Of a stretch of 64,000 bases of DNA, positions 36,198-44,735 are shown piece by piece. Position 1 is the first letter of the stretch. Each line of letters begins with the position of its first letter. Source of the DNA: an uncultured Geobacter sp. (GTDB taxonomy: Bacteria > Desulfobacterota > Desulfuromonadia > Geobacterales > Geobacteraceae); assembly GCA_903925075.1 (NCBI GenBank), contig CAIYDQ010000003.1, forward strand, positions 30,325-94,324, in the 5' to 3' direction. The notes under the pieces were generated by a model, which was not told where the DNA came from, did no database searches, and worked only from the letters and a program-made list of their open reading frames with translations. A program made the translations under genes and the position numbers.

Positions 36198-36638
36198 ATG
36201 GCGGTGATTCCGAGGGAACCGTTGGAGTGGTTGAACCTGTTCCGTCAGCAGATGGACGAGATCTTTCGTTATCTCTCCACGCTGGAAGGGCGCGACGGGT
36301 TGTCCGAGAAGGAAAGCTCGCCGCTTGTGGACATCTACGAGACGGCAGAGTCCTTCGTGGTGGAGGTGGAACTCCCCGGCTGCCAGGCGAAGGACATCGC
36401 GCTCAGCGTCTGCTGCTCGACCCTGGTGGTCGAGGGGAACGCGCGCGAGGAGGCCGGGGCGGGGGTGAACTACATCTGCCTGGAGCGCTCCACGGGGCGC
36501 TTCTGTCGGGCGGTCGAGATCCCGCCCGGCGCGGATCTGGACCGGGCGCAGGCGAGCTACCGGCGGGGGCTTTTGACCGTAGTGTTCCCCTGGTGCAAAA
36601 GCGACAAGACGCACATCCGGGAGATACCGATAGGGTAA
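36198..36638 (+). CDS. Hsp20/alpha-crystallin small heat-shock protein
   Basis: A 146-residue small heat-shock protein with an alpha-crystallin domain (about 40-140): [18 protein letters not shown] at its start and [32 protein letters not shown], where the conserved A-x-x-x-NGVL is replaced by A-S-Y-R-R-GLL. It holds unfolded proteins for refolding. GAGGGGCGAC before ATG 36198 fixes the start; a longer frame upstream lacks a ribosome site. lon follows after 14 bases, a natural pairing of chaperone and protease. Confidence 0.9.
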   Translation: MAVIPREPLEWLNLFRQQMDEIFRYLSTLEGRDGLSEKESSPLVDIYETAESFVVEVELPGCQAKDIALSVCCSTLVVEGNAREEAGAGVNYICLERSTGRFCRAVEIPPGADLDRAQASYRRGLLTVVFPWCKSDKTHIREIPIG

Positions 36639-36652
36639 GGGAGAGGTGTACC

Positions 36653-39112
36653 ATGGAAAACAGGCAGGAGACCGAAGAACTGAATATACCAGACGTTCTG
36701 CCGCTGCTTCCGGTGCGGGACGTGGTGGTATACCCCTATATGATATTGCCGCTCTTCGTCGGGCGCGAGATATCGATCAACGCCGTCGACTACGCGCTCT
36801 CCAAAGACAGGATGATTTTTCTGGCGACGCAAAAGGACGTGGGGGACGAAGATCCCACGCCGGAGTCGATCTACGAGGTCGGCACCGTCGCCATGATCAT
36901 GCGCATGCTGAAGCTGCCGGACGGCCGGGTGAAGATCCTGGTGCAGGGGCTGGCCAAGGCGCGGGTGACCGAGTACCTGGCGGAGAAGCCTTTCTACTCG
37001 GTGCGCATCGACCGGATCGTGGAGCCCGCGGCGCTGGAGAACACCCTGGAGGCGGAGGCGCTGATCCGCACCGTCAAGGAGGAACTCGGCAAGATCGTGG
37101 CCCTGGGCAAGGCGGTCTCCCCCGAGGTGATGGTGATCGTCGAGAACATGCAGGAGCCGGGAAGTCTCGCGGACCTGGTGGCGAGCAACATCGGCCTCAA
37201 GGTCGAGGAGGCCCAGGGGCTTTTGGAGGTGGCCGATCCGCTGGAGCGCCTGAAGCGGGTCAACGATTTCCTCAACAAGGAAAGCGAGCTTTTGAACATG
37301 CAGGCCCGCATCCAGTCCGCCGCCAAGGAGGAGATGGGGAAGAGCCAGCGCGAGTACTACCTGCGCGAGCAGTTGCGCGCCATCCAGCAGGAGCTGGGCG
37401 AGACCGACGCCAGGAGCGAGGAGATCGCCGAGCTGAGAAAGGCGGTGGACAGCGCCAAGATGCCGGCCGCGGTGGAGAAGGAAGCGCTCAAGCAGTTGGG
37501 GCGTCTGGAGCAGATGCACCCGGACGCGGCCGAGGCCAGCATGCTGCGCACCTACCTGGACTGGCTGGTGGAGATCCCCTGGGGCAAGGCGACCAAGGAC
37601 TCGCTGGAGATCAACCGCGCCCAGGACATCCTCAACGAAGACCACTACTTCCTGGAAAAGGTCAAGGAGCGCATCCTTGAATTCCTGGCGGTGAGAAAGC
37701 TGAAGAAAAAGATGAAAGGCCCGATCCTCTGCTTCGTCGGCCCTCCGGGCGTCGGCAAGACCAGCCTCGGCAAGTCCATCGCGCGCGCCATGGGGAGGAA
37801 GTTCGTGCGCATCTCGCTTGGCGGGGTGCGCGACGAGGCCGAGATCCGCGGGCACCGGCGCACCTACGTGGGCGCGCTTCCCGGGCGCATCATCCAGGGG
37901 CTGAAGCAGGCGGGGACCAACAACCCCGTGTTCATGCTGGACGAGCTCGACAAATTGGGCTCCGATTTCCGGGGCGACCCGTCTTCGGCGCTCCTGGAGG
38001 TGCTCGATCCCGAGCAGAACAACAGCTTCTCTGACCACTACATAAACCTCCCCTTCAACCTGTCGAACGTCATGTTCATCGCCACCGCCAACCAGATGGA
38101 CACCATACCGGGTCCGCTTCGGGACCGGATGGAGGTGATCAGCCTGGCGGGGTACACCGAAGAGGAGAAGCTGGGGATCGCCAAGCGCTATCTGGTGCCG
38201 CGCCAGGTGAAGGAAAACGGCATCACCGACGAGATCATCAGCTTTTCCGAGGAGGCGCTGCGCACGCTGATCGCCAAGTACACCCGGGAAGCGGGGCTCA
38301 GAAACCTGGAGCGCGAGATCGGCAGCGTCTGCCGCAAGGTGGCGCGCAAGATCGCCGAGGGGGGGGGCAAGCATTTCGCCATCACCGCCGGCACCGTCGC
38401 CAAGTACCTGGGTCCTCCCAAGTTCCTGCGCGAGGAGGAGATGGAGCGCAACGAAGTGGGCGTGGTCACCGGCCTCGCCTGGACCCCGGTGGGGGGCGAG
38501 GTGCTCTTCGTCGAAGCCAGCGTCATGAAGGGGAAGGGCGGACTCACCCTCACCGGACAGTTGGGCGACGTCATGAAGGAATCGGTGCAGGCGGCCCTCT
38601 CCTACATCCGCGCCAGGGCCGTCGAGCTGCAGCTCCCGGAGGATTTCTACGCCACCATGGACATCCATGTCCATGTCCCGGCCGGCGCCATCCCCAAGGA
38701 CGGCCCGTCGGCCGGCGTGACCATGGCGACCGCGCTGGTTTCGGCGCTCACCCGCATCCCGGTCAGAAAAGACGTCGCCATGACCGGCGAGATCACCCTG
38801 CGCGGCAAGGTGCTCCCCATCGGCGGGCTGAAGGAGAAGATCCTGGCCGCGGCGCGCCTGGGGGTGAACACGGTGGTGATCCCGTTGCAGAACTTCAAGG
38901 ATCTTGAGGACGTGCCCAAGACCATCCTGAAGAAGCTGAAGATCGTCACCGCCACCAGCATCGACGACGTGCTGGCCGTGGCGCTGGAGAGCTTCCCGCC
39001 GCCGGCCGCTCCCAAGGCCAAGCCGCCCAAGACCGAGCCCCCCAAGACCAAAGTGGGGAGAAGCATCCCGGTCCCGGCCGGCAAGGGGATCCGCGCGGGA
39101 GCCAAGGCTTGA
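36653..39112 (+). CDS. lon: ATP-dependent protease Lon
   Basis: An 819-residue LonA protease: LAN substrate-binding domain (about 15-210), coiled region, AAA+ module with Walker [12 protein letters not shown] (about 363) and Walker [12 protein letters not shown], and a C-terminal protease domain with catalytic Ser in KDGPSAGV (about 685) and Lys in GLKEKILAA. The last about 40 residues form a Pro/Lys-rich tail ([14 protein letters not shown]) not found in standard Lon. It degrades misfolded and regulatory proteins. GGGAGAGG precedes ATG 36653. thiL overlaps its stop. Confidence 0.97.
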   Translation: MENRQETEELNIPDVLPLLPVRDVVVYPYMILPLFVGREISINAVDYALSKDRMIFLATQKDVGDEDPTPESIYEVGTVAMIMRMLKLPDGRVKILVQGLAKARVTEYLAEKPFYSVRIDRIVEPAALENTLEAEALIRTVKEELGKIVALGKAVSPEVMVIVENMQEPGSLADLVASNIGLKVEEAQGLLEVADPLERLKRVNDFLNKESELLNMQARIQSAAKEEMGKSQREYYLREQLRAIQQELGETDARSEEIAELRKAVDSAKMPAAVEKEALKQLGRLEQMHPDAAEASMLRTYLDWLVEIPWGKATKDSLEINRAQDILNEDHYFLEKVKERILEFLAVRKLKKKMKGPILCFVGPPGVGKTSLGKSIARAMGRKFVRISLGGVRDEAEIRGHRRTYVGALPGRIIQGLKQAGTNNPVFMLDELDKLGSDFRGDPSSALLEVLDPEQNNSFSDHYINLPFNLSNVMFIATANQMDTIPGPLRDRMEVISLAGYTEEEKLGIAKRYLVPRQVKENGITDEIISFSEEALRTLIAKYTREAGLRNLEREIGSVCRKVARKIAEGGGKHFAITAGTVAKYLGPPKFLREEEMERNEVGVVTGLAWTPVGGEVLFVEASVMKGKGGLTLTGQLGDVMKESVQAALSYIRARAVELQLPEDFYATMDIHVHVPAGAIPKDGPSAGVTMATALVSALTRIPVRKDVAMTGEITLRGKVLPIGGLKEKILAAARLGVNTVVIPLQNFKDLEDVPKTILKKLKIVTATSIDDVLAVALESFPPPAAPKAKPPKTEPPKTKVGRSIPVPAGKGIRAGAKA

Positions 39113-40083
39113 GGCTAGCCGAGCTGGGCGAATTCGGCCTCATTGACAGGATTGCAGACAAGGTCGCCGCGTCCTCCTCGGTTCCGCTCGGAATCGGGGA
39201 CGACGCGGCGGCGCTACTTCCCACCCCGGAAACACTCACCCTGATCACCTCCGACATGCTGCTGGAAGGGGTCCATTTCGACCTCTCCTTTGGCGACCCG
39301 CAGAGCCTGGGGCGCAAGTCCCTCTCCGTGAACCTTTCCGATTTGGCCGCCATGGGCGCCAAACCGCGTCATTTTCTGCTGAGCATCGCCCTTCCCAGGG
39401 AACTCTCCCTGGAGTTCATGGACGGCTTCATGTCCGGCCTGCTGGAGCAGGCGGAGCGCTTCGGCGTCACCCTGGTGGGGGGCGACACCTGCGCCTCCAA
39501 GGGGGGGCTGGCGATCTCCATCACGGCGCTTGGCGAGCAGCGACCGGAGCGGGTGGTGAAGAGAAGCGGCGCCGCCGCCGGCGACCTGATTTATCTGACC
39601 GGGACCGTGGGGGATGCGGCGGCCGGGTTGCGCGAGTTGCGGGCGGGCGTGCGGGGGGGCTTTCTGGTGGCGCGTCAACTCGATCCGCAGCCGCGGGTGG
39701 CGGCGGGAGTGGCGCTGGCCGAGGCGGGACTAGCGAGCGCCATGATTGACGTGAGCGACGGCGTACTGGGGGATCTGGGTCATATCTGCGAGCGCTCCGG
39801 CGTGGGCGCGCGGCTCGATCTGGCCCGGTTGCCGCTCTCCGAGGAATACCGTGCGACCAGCGGAGCCGACCCGTATGCGCTGGCGCTTTCCGGCGGCGAA
39901 GATTACGAGCTGCTGTTTTGCGTGCCCAAGGGGAGGGGAGGCGAGATGGAGGCGCTGGTAGCCGGCCTGGGGCTGACCGCGACGCGGATCGGCGAGATCG
40001 TGGAGGGAAGCGGCCTGCAACTGATCGACGCCGACGGCGGCGCCTACCTTCCGGCGCAGCGCGGCTTCGACCATTTCGGGTAA
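39109..40083 (+). CDS. thiL: Thiamine-monophosphate kinase
   Basis: A 324-residue enzyme of the PurM/ThiL fold: GIGDDAAAL (ATP/Mg site), [31 protein letters not shown] and the C-terminal [10 protein letters not shown]. It phosphorylates TMP to thiamine diphosphate. The start is TTG 39109, overlapping the TGA of lon, with GGGAGCCAAGG upstream. It converges with yjbQ, a protein that can cover thiamine-phosphate synthesis in some bacteria. Confidence 0.94.
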   Translation: MRLAELGEFGLIDRIADKVAASSSVPLGIGDDAAALLPTPETLTLITSDMLLEGVHFDLSFGDPQSLGRKSLSVNLSDLAAMGAKPRHFLLSIALPRELSLEFMDGFMSGLLEQAERFGVTLVGGDTCASKGGLAISITALGEQRPERVVKRSGAAAGDLIYLTGTVGDAAAGLRELRAGVRGGFLVARQLDPQPRVAAGVALAEAGLASAMIDVSDGVLGDLGHICERSGVGARLDLARLPLSEEYRATSGADPYALALSGGEDYELLFCVPKGRGGEMEALVAGLGLTATRIGEIVEGSGLQLIDADGGAYLPAQRGFDHFG

Positions 40084-40088
40084 GCTTT

Positions 40089-40511
40089 TCAATGTTTTTC
40101 CTGTTGCAGCAGCTTTGCCGAGCAGATCCTGACCGCCACCCGGCGCTCGCGCGGGCCGTCGAATTCGCACAAGTAGAGCGCCTGCCAGGTGCCGAGCAGG
40201 AGCTTCCCCTTGTCGATCAGCAGCCGTTGCGAGACCCCGATCATGCTCGCCTTGACGTGGGCCGCCGAATTCCCTTCCGCGTGGGTGAAATAATGGGCGT
40301 CCGGGACCAACCGGTCCAGGCAGGTCGAGATGTCCCGCTTCACCGCCGGATCAGCCCCCTCGTTGACGGTGATCCCTGCCGTGGTGTGCAGCACGAAGAC
40401 GTCGCAGCAGCCGCTGGTCGTGTGCGCCGCCGCGATCAGTTCCTCCACTCGCGCCGTGATGTCGATCAGTTCCGTCCTCTCCCTGCTTTTCAACGTCAGG
40501 TAATGGATCAT
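40089..40511 (-). CDS. yjbQ: YjbQ family secondary thiamine-phosphate synthase-like protein
   Basis: A 140-residue UPF0047/YjbQ protein: LTLKSRERTELIDITARVEE, LHTTAGITVNEGADPAVKRDI and GNSAAHVKASMIGVSQ with the family histidines, and GTWQALYLCEFDGPR near the end. Family members show weak thiamine-phosphate synthase activity in vitro; the physiological job is unclear. ATG 40511 follows AGGAGGGAACC. It is convergent with thiL at six bases. Confidence 0.88.
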   Translation of the reverse strand: MIHYLTLKSRERTELIDITARVEELIAAAHTTSGCCDVFVLHTTAGITVNEGADPAVKRDISTCLDRLVPDAHYFTHAEGNSAAHVKASMIGVSQRLLIDKGKLLLGTWQALYLCEFDGPRERRVAVRICSAKLLQQEKH

Positions 40512-40584
40512 GTCGGTTCCCTCCTGTGGCACCCTTCTGCCAACGTATACTACAAACACTAATTTAAATAAAGCTAGTACTGTC

Positions 40585-40727
40585 CGTCCACCCCGTCCAC
40601 CCCGTCCACCCCGTCCACCCCGTCCACCCCGTCCACCCCGTCCACCCCGTCCACCCCGTCCACCCCGTCCACCCCGTCCACCCCGTCCACCTCGTCCACC
40701 TCGTCCACCTCGTCCACCTCGTCCACC
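40585..40727. repeat. 9-bp tandem repeat array (about 16 units)
   Basis: The unit CGTCCACCC is repeated about twelve times without change and then continues as four CGTCCACCT units. It lies in the gap 40512-40787 between yjbQ and folK, ending 24 bases before the folK -35 box. There is no spacer sequence, so it is not a CRISPR array. A related 9-bp unit is found inside the coding region at 47273-47342. Confidence 0.95.
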
Positions 40728-40750
40728 TTTGCAAGGGGGACGCTACTGGG

Positions 40751-40779
40751 TTGATAAAAAAACAGATTTGTGCTCTAAT
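40751..40779 (+). promoter_or_regulatory. Sigma-70-like promoter of folK
   Basis: TTGATA (40751-40756), 17-base spacer, TCTAAT (40774-40779). The predicted start (about 40786) is at the GTG start of folK (40788), so the message would be leaderless or nearly so. Confidence 0.6.
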
Positions 40780-40787
40780 CCCAGGCT

Positions 40788-41276
40788 GTGGAAGAATGCG
40801 CTTACATAGGGTTGGGGACGAACCTGGGCGACCGGGAGCTGAACCTCTTGGCTGCGGTAGCCGAACTGGGACGCATGCCCGGCACGCGGGTCACCGCGCT
40901 CTCCCCTTTCTATGAAACGGAGCCGGTGGGCGGCGTGCCGCAGGGCGATTTCTACAACGCCGCGGCCCGCATCGCCACCACGCTTTCGCCCCTGGAACTG
41001 CTCAAGGAACTGAAGAGGATCGAGACCGAAGTCTTCCATCGCCTAGCCTCCGGCCGCTGGGGAGCGCGCAGCATGGACCTGGACATACTTCTCTATGCGG
41101 ATCTGATCCTCGCCGAGGAAAAGCTCGCCATCCCGCACCCCCGTCTTGCCGAGCGGCGTTTCGTGCTGCAGCCGCTTGCCGACCTCGCCCCTTCCCTGGT
41201 GCACCCCTCTCTCGGGAGCAGCATCGCCGAACTGCTGGCATCGCTTACCACCACCGACCGCGTGGTGCAGATTTGA
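40788..41276 (+). CDS. folK: 2-amino-4-hydroxy-6-hydroxymethyldihydropteridine pyrophosphokinase
   Basis: A 162-residue HPPK with IGLGTNLGDRELNL at the start, TEPVGGVPQGDFYNAA, and the catalytic segment RWGARSMDLDILLYAD. It transfers pyrophosphate from ATP to the pterin in folate synthesis. The start GTG 40788 fits the usual family N-terminus (MxxxAYIGLGSN). There is no strong ribosome site, matching the idea of a leaderless message. The YHS gene follows after nine bases. Confidence 0.94.
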   Translation: MEECAYIGLGTNLGDRELNLLAAVAELGRMPGTRVTALSPFYETEPVGGVPQGDFYNAAARIATTLSPLELLKELKRIETEVFHRLASGRWGARSMDLDILLYADLILAEEKLAIPHPRLAERRFVLQPLADLAPSLVHPSLGSSIAELLASLTTTDRVVQI

Positions 41277-41285
41277 GGGGGAGAA

Positions 41286-41519
41286 GTGCGATTTCTCATC
41301 TTGCTTTTGGCGTGTTACCTGGTCTACCGGTATGTAAAGGGGAAGGCCAAGCCTGAAATAGCTAAAGAATCCGCGGCAACCGAGACCTTCCAGGACCCGG
41401 TGTGCGGCGTGTACGTGTCGGAGGCCGACGCCGTGGTCGGCAACCTGCAGGGGAAGCGTTATCACTTCTGCTCCCTTGGGTGTTTGCAGCAGTTCGAGAA
41501 GATTCAGCACAAGAGATAG
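41286..41519 (+). CDS. Small membrane-anchored YHS-domain protein
   Basis: A 77-residue protein: membrane helix (1-17, FLILLLACYLVYRYV) then a YHS-type metal motif, FQDPVCGVYVSEADAV and RYHFCSLGCLQQFEK, giving three cysteines suited to binding copper or another metal. Start is GTG 41286 with a GGGGGAG-like ribosome site. It lies between folK and the transaldolase, probably in one transcript. A metal-trafficking role is plausible but not shown. Confidence 0.8.
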   Translation: MRFLILLLACYLVYRYVKGKAKPEIAKESAATETFQDPVCGVYVSEADAVVGNLQGKRYHFCSLGCLQQFEKIQHKR

Positions 41520-41558
41520 CAGCAGCATAGGCAACAACAACTTAACGTGGAGGGATGG

Positions 41559-42203
41559 ATGAAGTTTTTTATCGATACAGCGGACGTGCGGGAGATACGC
41601 GAGGCCAACGAACTGGGGCTGGTGGACGGAGTCACCACCAACCCGTCCCTGATAGCCAAGAGCGGCCGGCGCTTTGAGGAAGTCATCAAGGAGATCACCG
41701 AGATCGTGGACGGACCGATCTCGGCCGAGGTCATTTCCCTGGAGCACGACGGCATGATCGCCGAGGCGACCGAGCTGGCCAAGATCCACCCCAACATCGT
41801 CATCAAGCTGCCGATGACCCCGGAGGGGCTGAAGGCGACCAAGACCCTCACCTCGCGCGGCATCAAGACCAACGTCACCCTGATCTTCACGCCCATGCAG
41901 GCGCTTTTGGCCGCCAAGGCCGGCGCCACCTACGTCTCGCCCTTCGTCGGCCGTCTGGACGACATTTCTCAGGACGGCATGAACATCATCGGCGAGATCA
42001 GGACCATCTTCGACAATTACGGCTACGACGCGCAGATCATCGTGGCGAGCATCAGGAATCCGGTGCACGTGCTGGATTCGGCGCTGATCGGCGCCGACGT
42101 CTGCACCATTCCCTATCCGGTGATGTTGCAGTTGGCCAAGCACCCGCTGACCGACGCCGGCATCAAGAAGTTCCTGGAAGACTGGGAGAAGGTGCCGAAG
42201 TAG
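41559..42203 (+). CDS. Transaldolase (small, FSA/TalC type)
   Basis: A 214-residue TIM-barrel aldolase: [31 protein letters not shown] is the small transaldolase signature, the Schiff-base lysine is K83 in [12 protein letters not shown], and [14 protein letters not shown] follows. It could act as transaldolase (pentose phosphate pathway) or fructose-6-phosphate aldolase; the family members of this length from related bacteria are usually called transaldolase. GGAGGG precedes ATG 41559. Confidence 0.93.
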   Translation: MKFFIDTADVREIREANELGLVDGVTTNPSLIAKSGRRFEEVIKEITEIVDGPISAEVISLEHDGMIAEATELAKIHPNIVIKLPMTPEGLKATKTLTSRGIKTNVTLIFTPMQALLAAKAGATYVSPFVGRLDDISQDGMNIIGEIRTIFDNYGYDAQIIVASIRNPVHVLDSALIGADVCTIPYPVMLQLAKHPLTDAGIKKFLEDWEKVPK

Positions 42204-42237
42204 TCTCTCGCGGCAAGCTCGAAAAGCATCAAAGGCG

Positions 42238-42376
42238 TTTAAACCGCGAAGACGCAGAGAACGCGAAGAAAAATCAGGCAGTTATCTTGCTAAAGCCTTG
42301 CACCTGAATTGGTTTGAGACGTTACCTTGATAAGTGTTTGAATTTCTTCGCGCCCTTTGCGTCTTCGCGGTGAAAG
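42238..42376. repeat. Palindromic repeat family B, copy 1
   Basis: Left arm ACCGCGAAGACGCAGAGAAC and right arm CCCTTTGCGTCTTCGCGGT are inverted and separated by a less structured middle. It lies between the convergent transaldolase and DedA genes. The second copy is at 49308-49434. Confidence 0.85.
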
Positions 42377-42386
42377 ATTTTGCGCT

Positions 42387-42989
42387 TTACTGCGCCCCGT
42401 TCCTGCGCTGCAGCTTCACGTAGACCAGCACGATGCAGGAACTGAGCGCCAAGACGACGAACAGCGCGTGGTGGGAATACTTCATGATCAGCTCCTGGTT
42501 GCTGCCGATCACGTAACCGATGCAGGTCAGCACCGTTACCCAGAGCCCGGCGCCGAGCAGGGTGTAGAGGGCGAACTTCAGGTGGTTCATGCCGGCAAGG
42601 CCTGCGGGAAGCGAGATCAGGTGGCGCACCACCGGCAACAATCTACCGATGAAGGTCGAGATCTCGCCGTGCTTCAGGAAGAAACTCTCCACTTTGGCGA
42701 ACTTTTCCTCGGTGATGAACACGTATTTCCCGTACTTGATGATCAGCGGGCGCCCCAGGTAGTGAGCGGCGAAATAATTCGCGTAAGCGCCGATCAGGCT
42801 GCCGGCCGTGCCGCAGAGGATGGCGAAGACCATGCTCATCTGCCCCTGCTGGGCCAGGTAGCCGGCGGGGGGCATCACCAACTCGCTCGGTATCGGGATG
42901 ACGGAACTCTCCATCGCCATCAGCAGGAAGATGCCCGGATACCCCATCGCCCCTATGGTCTGTAACAGCCAATCCACTACTGCATGCAT
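42387..42989 (-). CDS. DedA family membrane protein
   Basis: A 200-residue polytopic protein of the DedA/SNARE-associated family: ESSVIPIPSELVMPPAGYLA near the N-terminus and FIGRLLPVVRHLISLPAGLAGMN with the conserved F-x-R-x-x-P-x-x-R-x-x-x-x-x-x-AG motif. DedA proteins support phospholipid (undecaprenyl phosphate or PE) flipping and membrane homeostasis. The promoter at 43054-43025 and AGGAGAGTCCGC before ATG 42989 support the start. Confidence 0.92.
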   Translation of the reverse strand: MHAVVDWLLQTIGAMGYPGIFLLMAMESSVIPIPSELVMPPAGYLAQQGQMSMVFAILCGTAGSLIGAYANYFAAHYLGRPLIIKYGKYVFITEEKFAKVESFFLKHGEISTFIGRLLPVVRHLISLPAGLAGMNHLKFALYTLLGAGLWVTVLTCIGYVIGSNQELIMKYSHHALFVVLALSSCIVLVYVKLQRRNGAQ

Positions 42990-43024
42990 GCGGACTCTCC
43001 TCTTTCTTTCGTTGCGGCCGTCAT

Positions 43025-43054
43025 ATTATACGGAGCGCGGCGAAAAGACGACAA
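43025..43054 (-). promoter_or_regulatory. Sigma-70-like promoter of dedA-like gene
   Basis: Minus strand TTGTCG (43054-43049), 18-base spacer, TATAAT (43030-43025), with a short 29-base leader to ATG 42989. Confidence 0.6.
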
Positions 43055-43088
43055 AAAAATTCTTTAATCTGATCCAGCCGGGACGGTC

Positions 43089-44735
43089 ATGAAAAAACAG
43101 ATCTATGTAATCGGTCACAGGAACCCCGATACCGACTCGGTCGCCTCGGCCATCGCCTACGCGCATTTGAAGCGCGAGCTGGGCGCCAAAAGGGTGACCG
43201 CCGCCATGGCGGGAGCGCTCAACCCGCAGACCACCTGGCTCTTGGCGCGGCTCGGGCTGGACGCGCCGCTCTATCTGGCCGACGTGCATCCCAGGGTGCG
43301 CGACGTGATCGGCCGCACCCCGGTCTCGGTGGCGGCGACGGCGCCGCTGCTCACCGCCCTGGAGCTGTTCCACCACCACGGCGTCAGGATGCTCCCCGTG
43401 CTGGACGAGCGCGGCGCCCCGGTTGGCGTCATCCCGCTCCTGAAGATCGCCGAGCGCTCGCTTTTGACCGGCGCCGATTCGCTGCGGCTTTTGACCAGCT
43501 CGCTCGCCTCGCTGGCCGCCTGCCTGGACGGGCGCTTCCTGGTCGGCGCGCCCGAGACCGAGATCGAAACGCTGCATCTGTTCGTGGGCGCCATGGCTGA
43601 GGGGTCCTTCGCCTCCCGGATCGACGGCTATCCTCCCAAGAGCCTGGTGGTGGTGACCGGGGACCGGCGCGCCATTCAGCTCTCCGCCATCGAGCGCGGC
43701 GTGCGCCTGCTGGTCGTGACCGGCGGGCTTGCCGTCGACGACGACCTCTTGTGCCTGGCCCGGGAGAGGGGGGTGGCGCTCCTGTCCACGCCGATGGATA
43801 CGGCCGCCACCGTGGCGCGGGCGCGGCTCTCCACGCCGGCCGGGCAACTGGCCGAGCCCCTTTTCGAGAGCGTCGGCATCGACGAGCCGCTCGGGCGCTT
43901 GCGGGAAAAGCTCCTGCACTCCGGCGAGACCGCGGTCCTGGTGCTTGAGGACGACGGCGCCCTGGCCGGGGTCGCCACCAAATCCTCCTTGTTCGCGCCG
44001 CTCCCCTACGCGCTGATCCTGGTGGACCACAACGAACTCTCCCAGTCGGTGCCGGGCGCGGAGGATCTGGAGATCCTCGAAGTGATCGACCACCACAAGC
44101 TGGGGAACTCCCACTCCAACAACCCGATCCCCTTCGTCACCGCGCCGGTGGGAAGCACCTGCACCATCGTCGCCTCGCTCTACGCGGAAAACGGCGTGGT
44201 TCCTCCGGCGGGCATCGCCTCGCTCCTCCTGGCCGGGATCCTTTCGGATACGGTGATCCTCAAATCCCCGACCACCACCCAGCGCGACCGCAACGGCGTC
44301 ACTCGGCTGGCCGAGCTGGCGGGGCTCGACTGGGGCGCCTTCGGGGCCGAGATCTTCGCCGCCTCGGGAGCGCTCTCCGGCTACGGCAGCCCGGAGCGGG
44401 TGGTCGGCTCCGATTTCAAGCTGTTCAGCCAGGGGGAGATCAATTTCGGCGTGGGCCAGGTCGAGGTCTTCGGTTTCGACGAGTTCAACGCCATGAAGGC
44501 GGAGCTGAAGGGCGCGCTCGCCGCGCTGCGCCAAAAGGAGCAGCTGGACCTGGCCGGGCTGATGGTGACCGACATCTCCACCGAGAGCACCACCTTCCTG
44601 ATGGACGGGGGGCAGGCGTTCAGCCGCTTCATGGGCTATCCCCAGCCGGAGCCGCAGGTTTTCCTGATGAAAGGGGTCATGTCCCGCAAAAAGCAACTGG
44701 TGCCGCATCTGATCAAGGTGCTGGGAGGTCGTTAA
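43089..44735 (+). CDS. Manganese-dependent family II inorganic pyrophosphatase with CBS and DRTGG domains
   Basis: A 548-residue pyrophosphatase. Motifs of family II (DHH) PPases: GHRNPDTDSVASA (6-18), VDHNELSQS (about 316), IDHHK (about 334), GSTCTIVAS and the C-terminal DHHA2 ending SRKKQLVPHL. Between the first motif and the rest lie two CBS units (about 75-130 and 255-305) flanking a DRTGG-like region (about 135-245). In such enzymes adenine nucleotides bind the CBS pair and regulate activity. It drives biosynthesis by removing PPi. methyltransferase/MTHFR gene follows immediately. Confidence 0.92.
   Translation: MKKQIYVIGHRNPDTDSVASAIAYAHLKRELGAKRVTAAMAGALNPQTTWLLARLGLDAPLYLADVHPRVRDVIGRTPVSVAATAPLLTALELFHHHGVRMLPVLDERGAPVGVIPLLKIAERSLLTGADSLRLLTSSLASLAACLDGRFLVGAPETEIETLHLFVGAMAEGSFASRIDGYPPKSLVVVTGDRRAIQLSAIERGVRLLVVTGGLAVDDDLLCLARERGVALLSTPMDTAATVARARLSTPAGQLAEPLFESVGIDEPLGRLREKLLHSGETAVLVLEDDGALAGVATKSSLFAPLPYALILVDHNELSQSVPGAEDLEILEVIDHHKLGNSHSNNPIPFVTAPVGSTCTIVASLYAENGVVPPAGIASLLLAGILSDTVILKSPTTTQRDRNGVTRLAELAGLDWGAFGAEIFAASGALSGYGSPERVVGSDFKLFSQGEINFGVGQVEVFGFDEFNAMKAELKGALAALRQKEQLDLAGLMVTDISTESTTFLMDGGQAFSRFMGYPQPEPQVFLMKGVMSRKKQLVPHLIKVLGGR

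Noticed and set aside
36557..38674. 705-codon minus-strand open frame opposite lon
   Set aside because: Lon is unmistakable on the plus strand; the minus frame has no domain.
40585..40727. Possible CRISPR array
   Set aside because: The unit is 9 bp with no spacers, and no cas genes are in the window.
40510..40809. Open frame with (PPR)n repeats
   Set aside because: It is a translation of the 9-bp tandem array with no ribosome site; not a gene.
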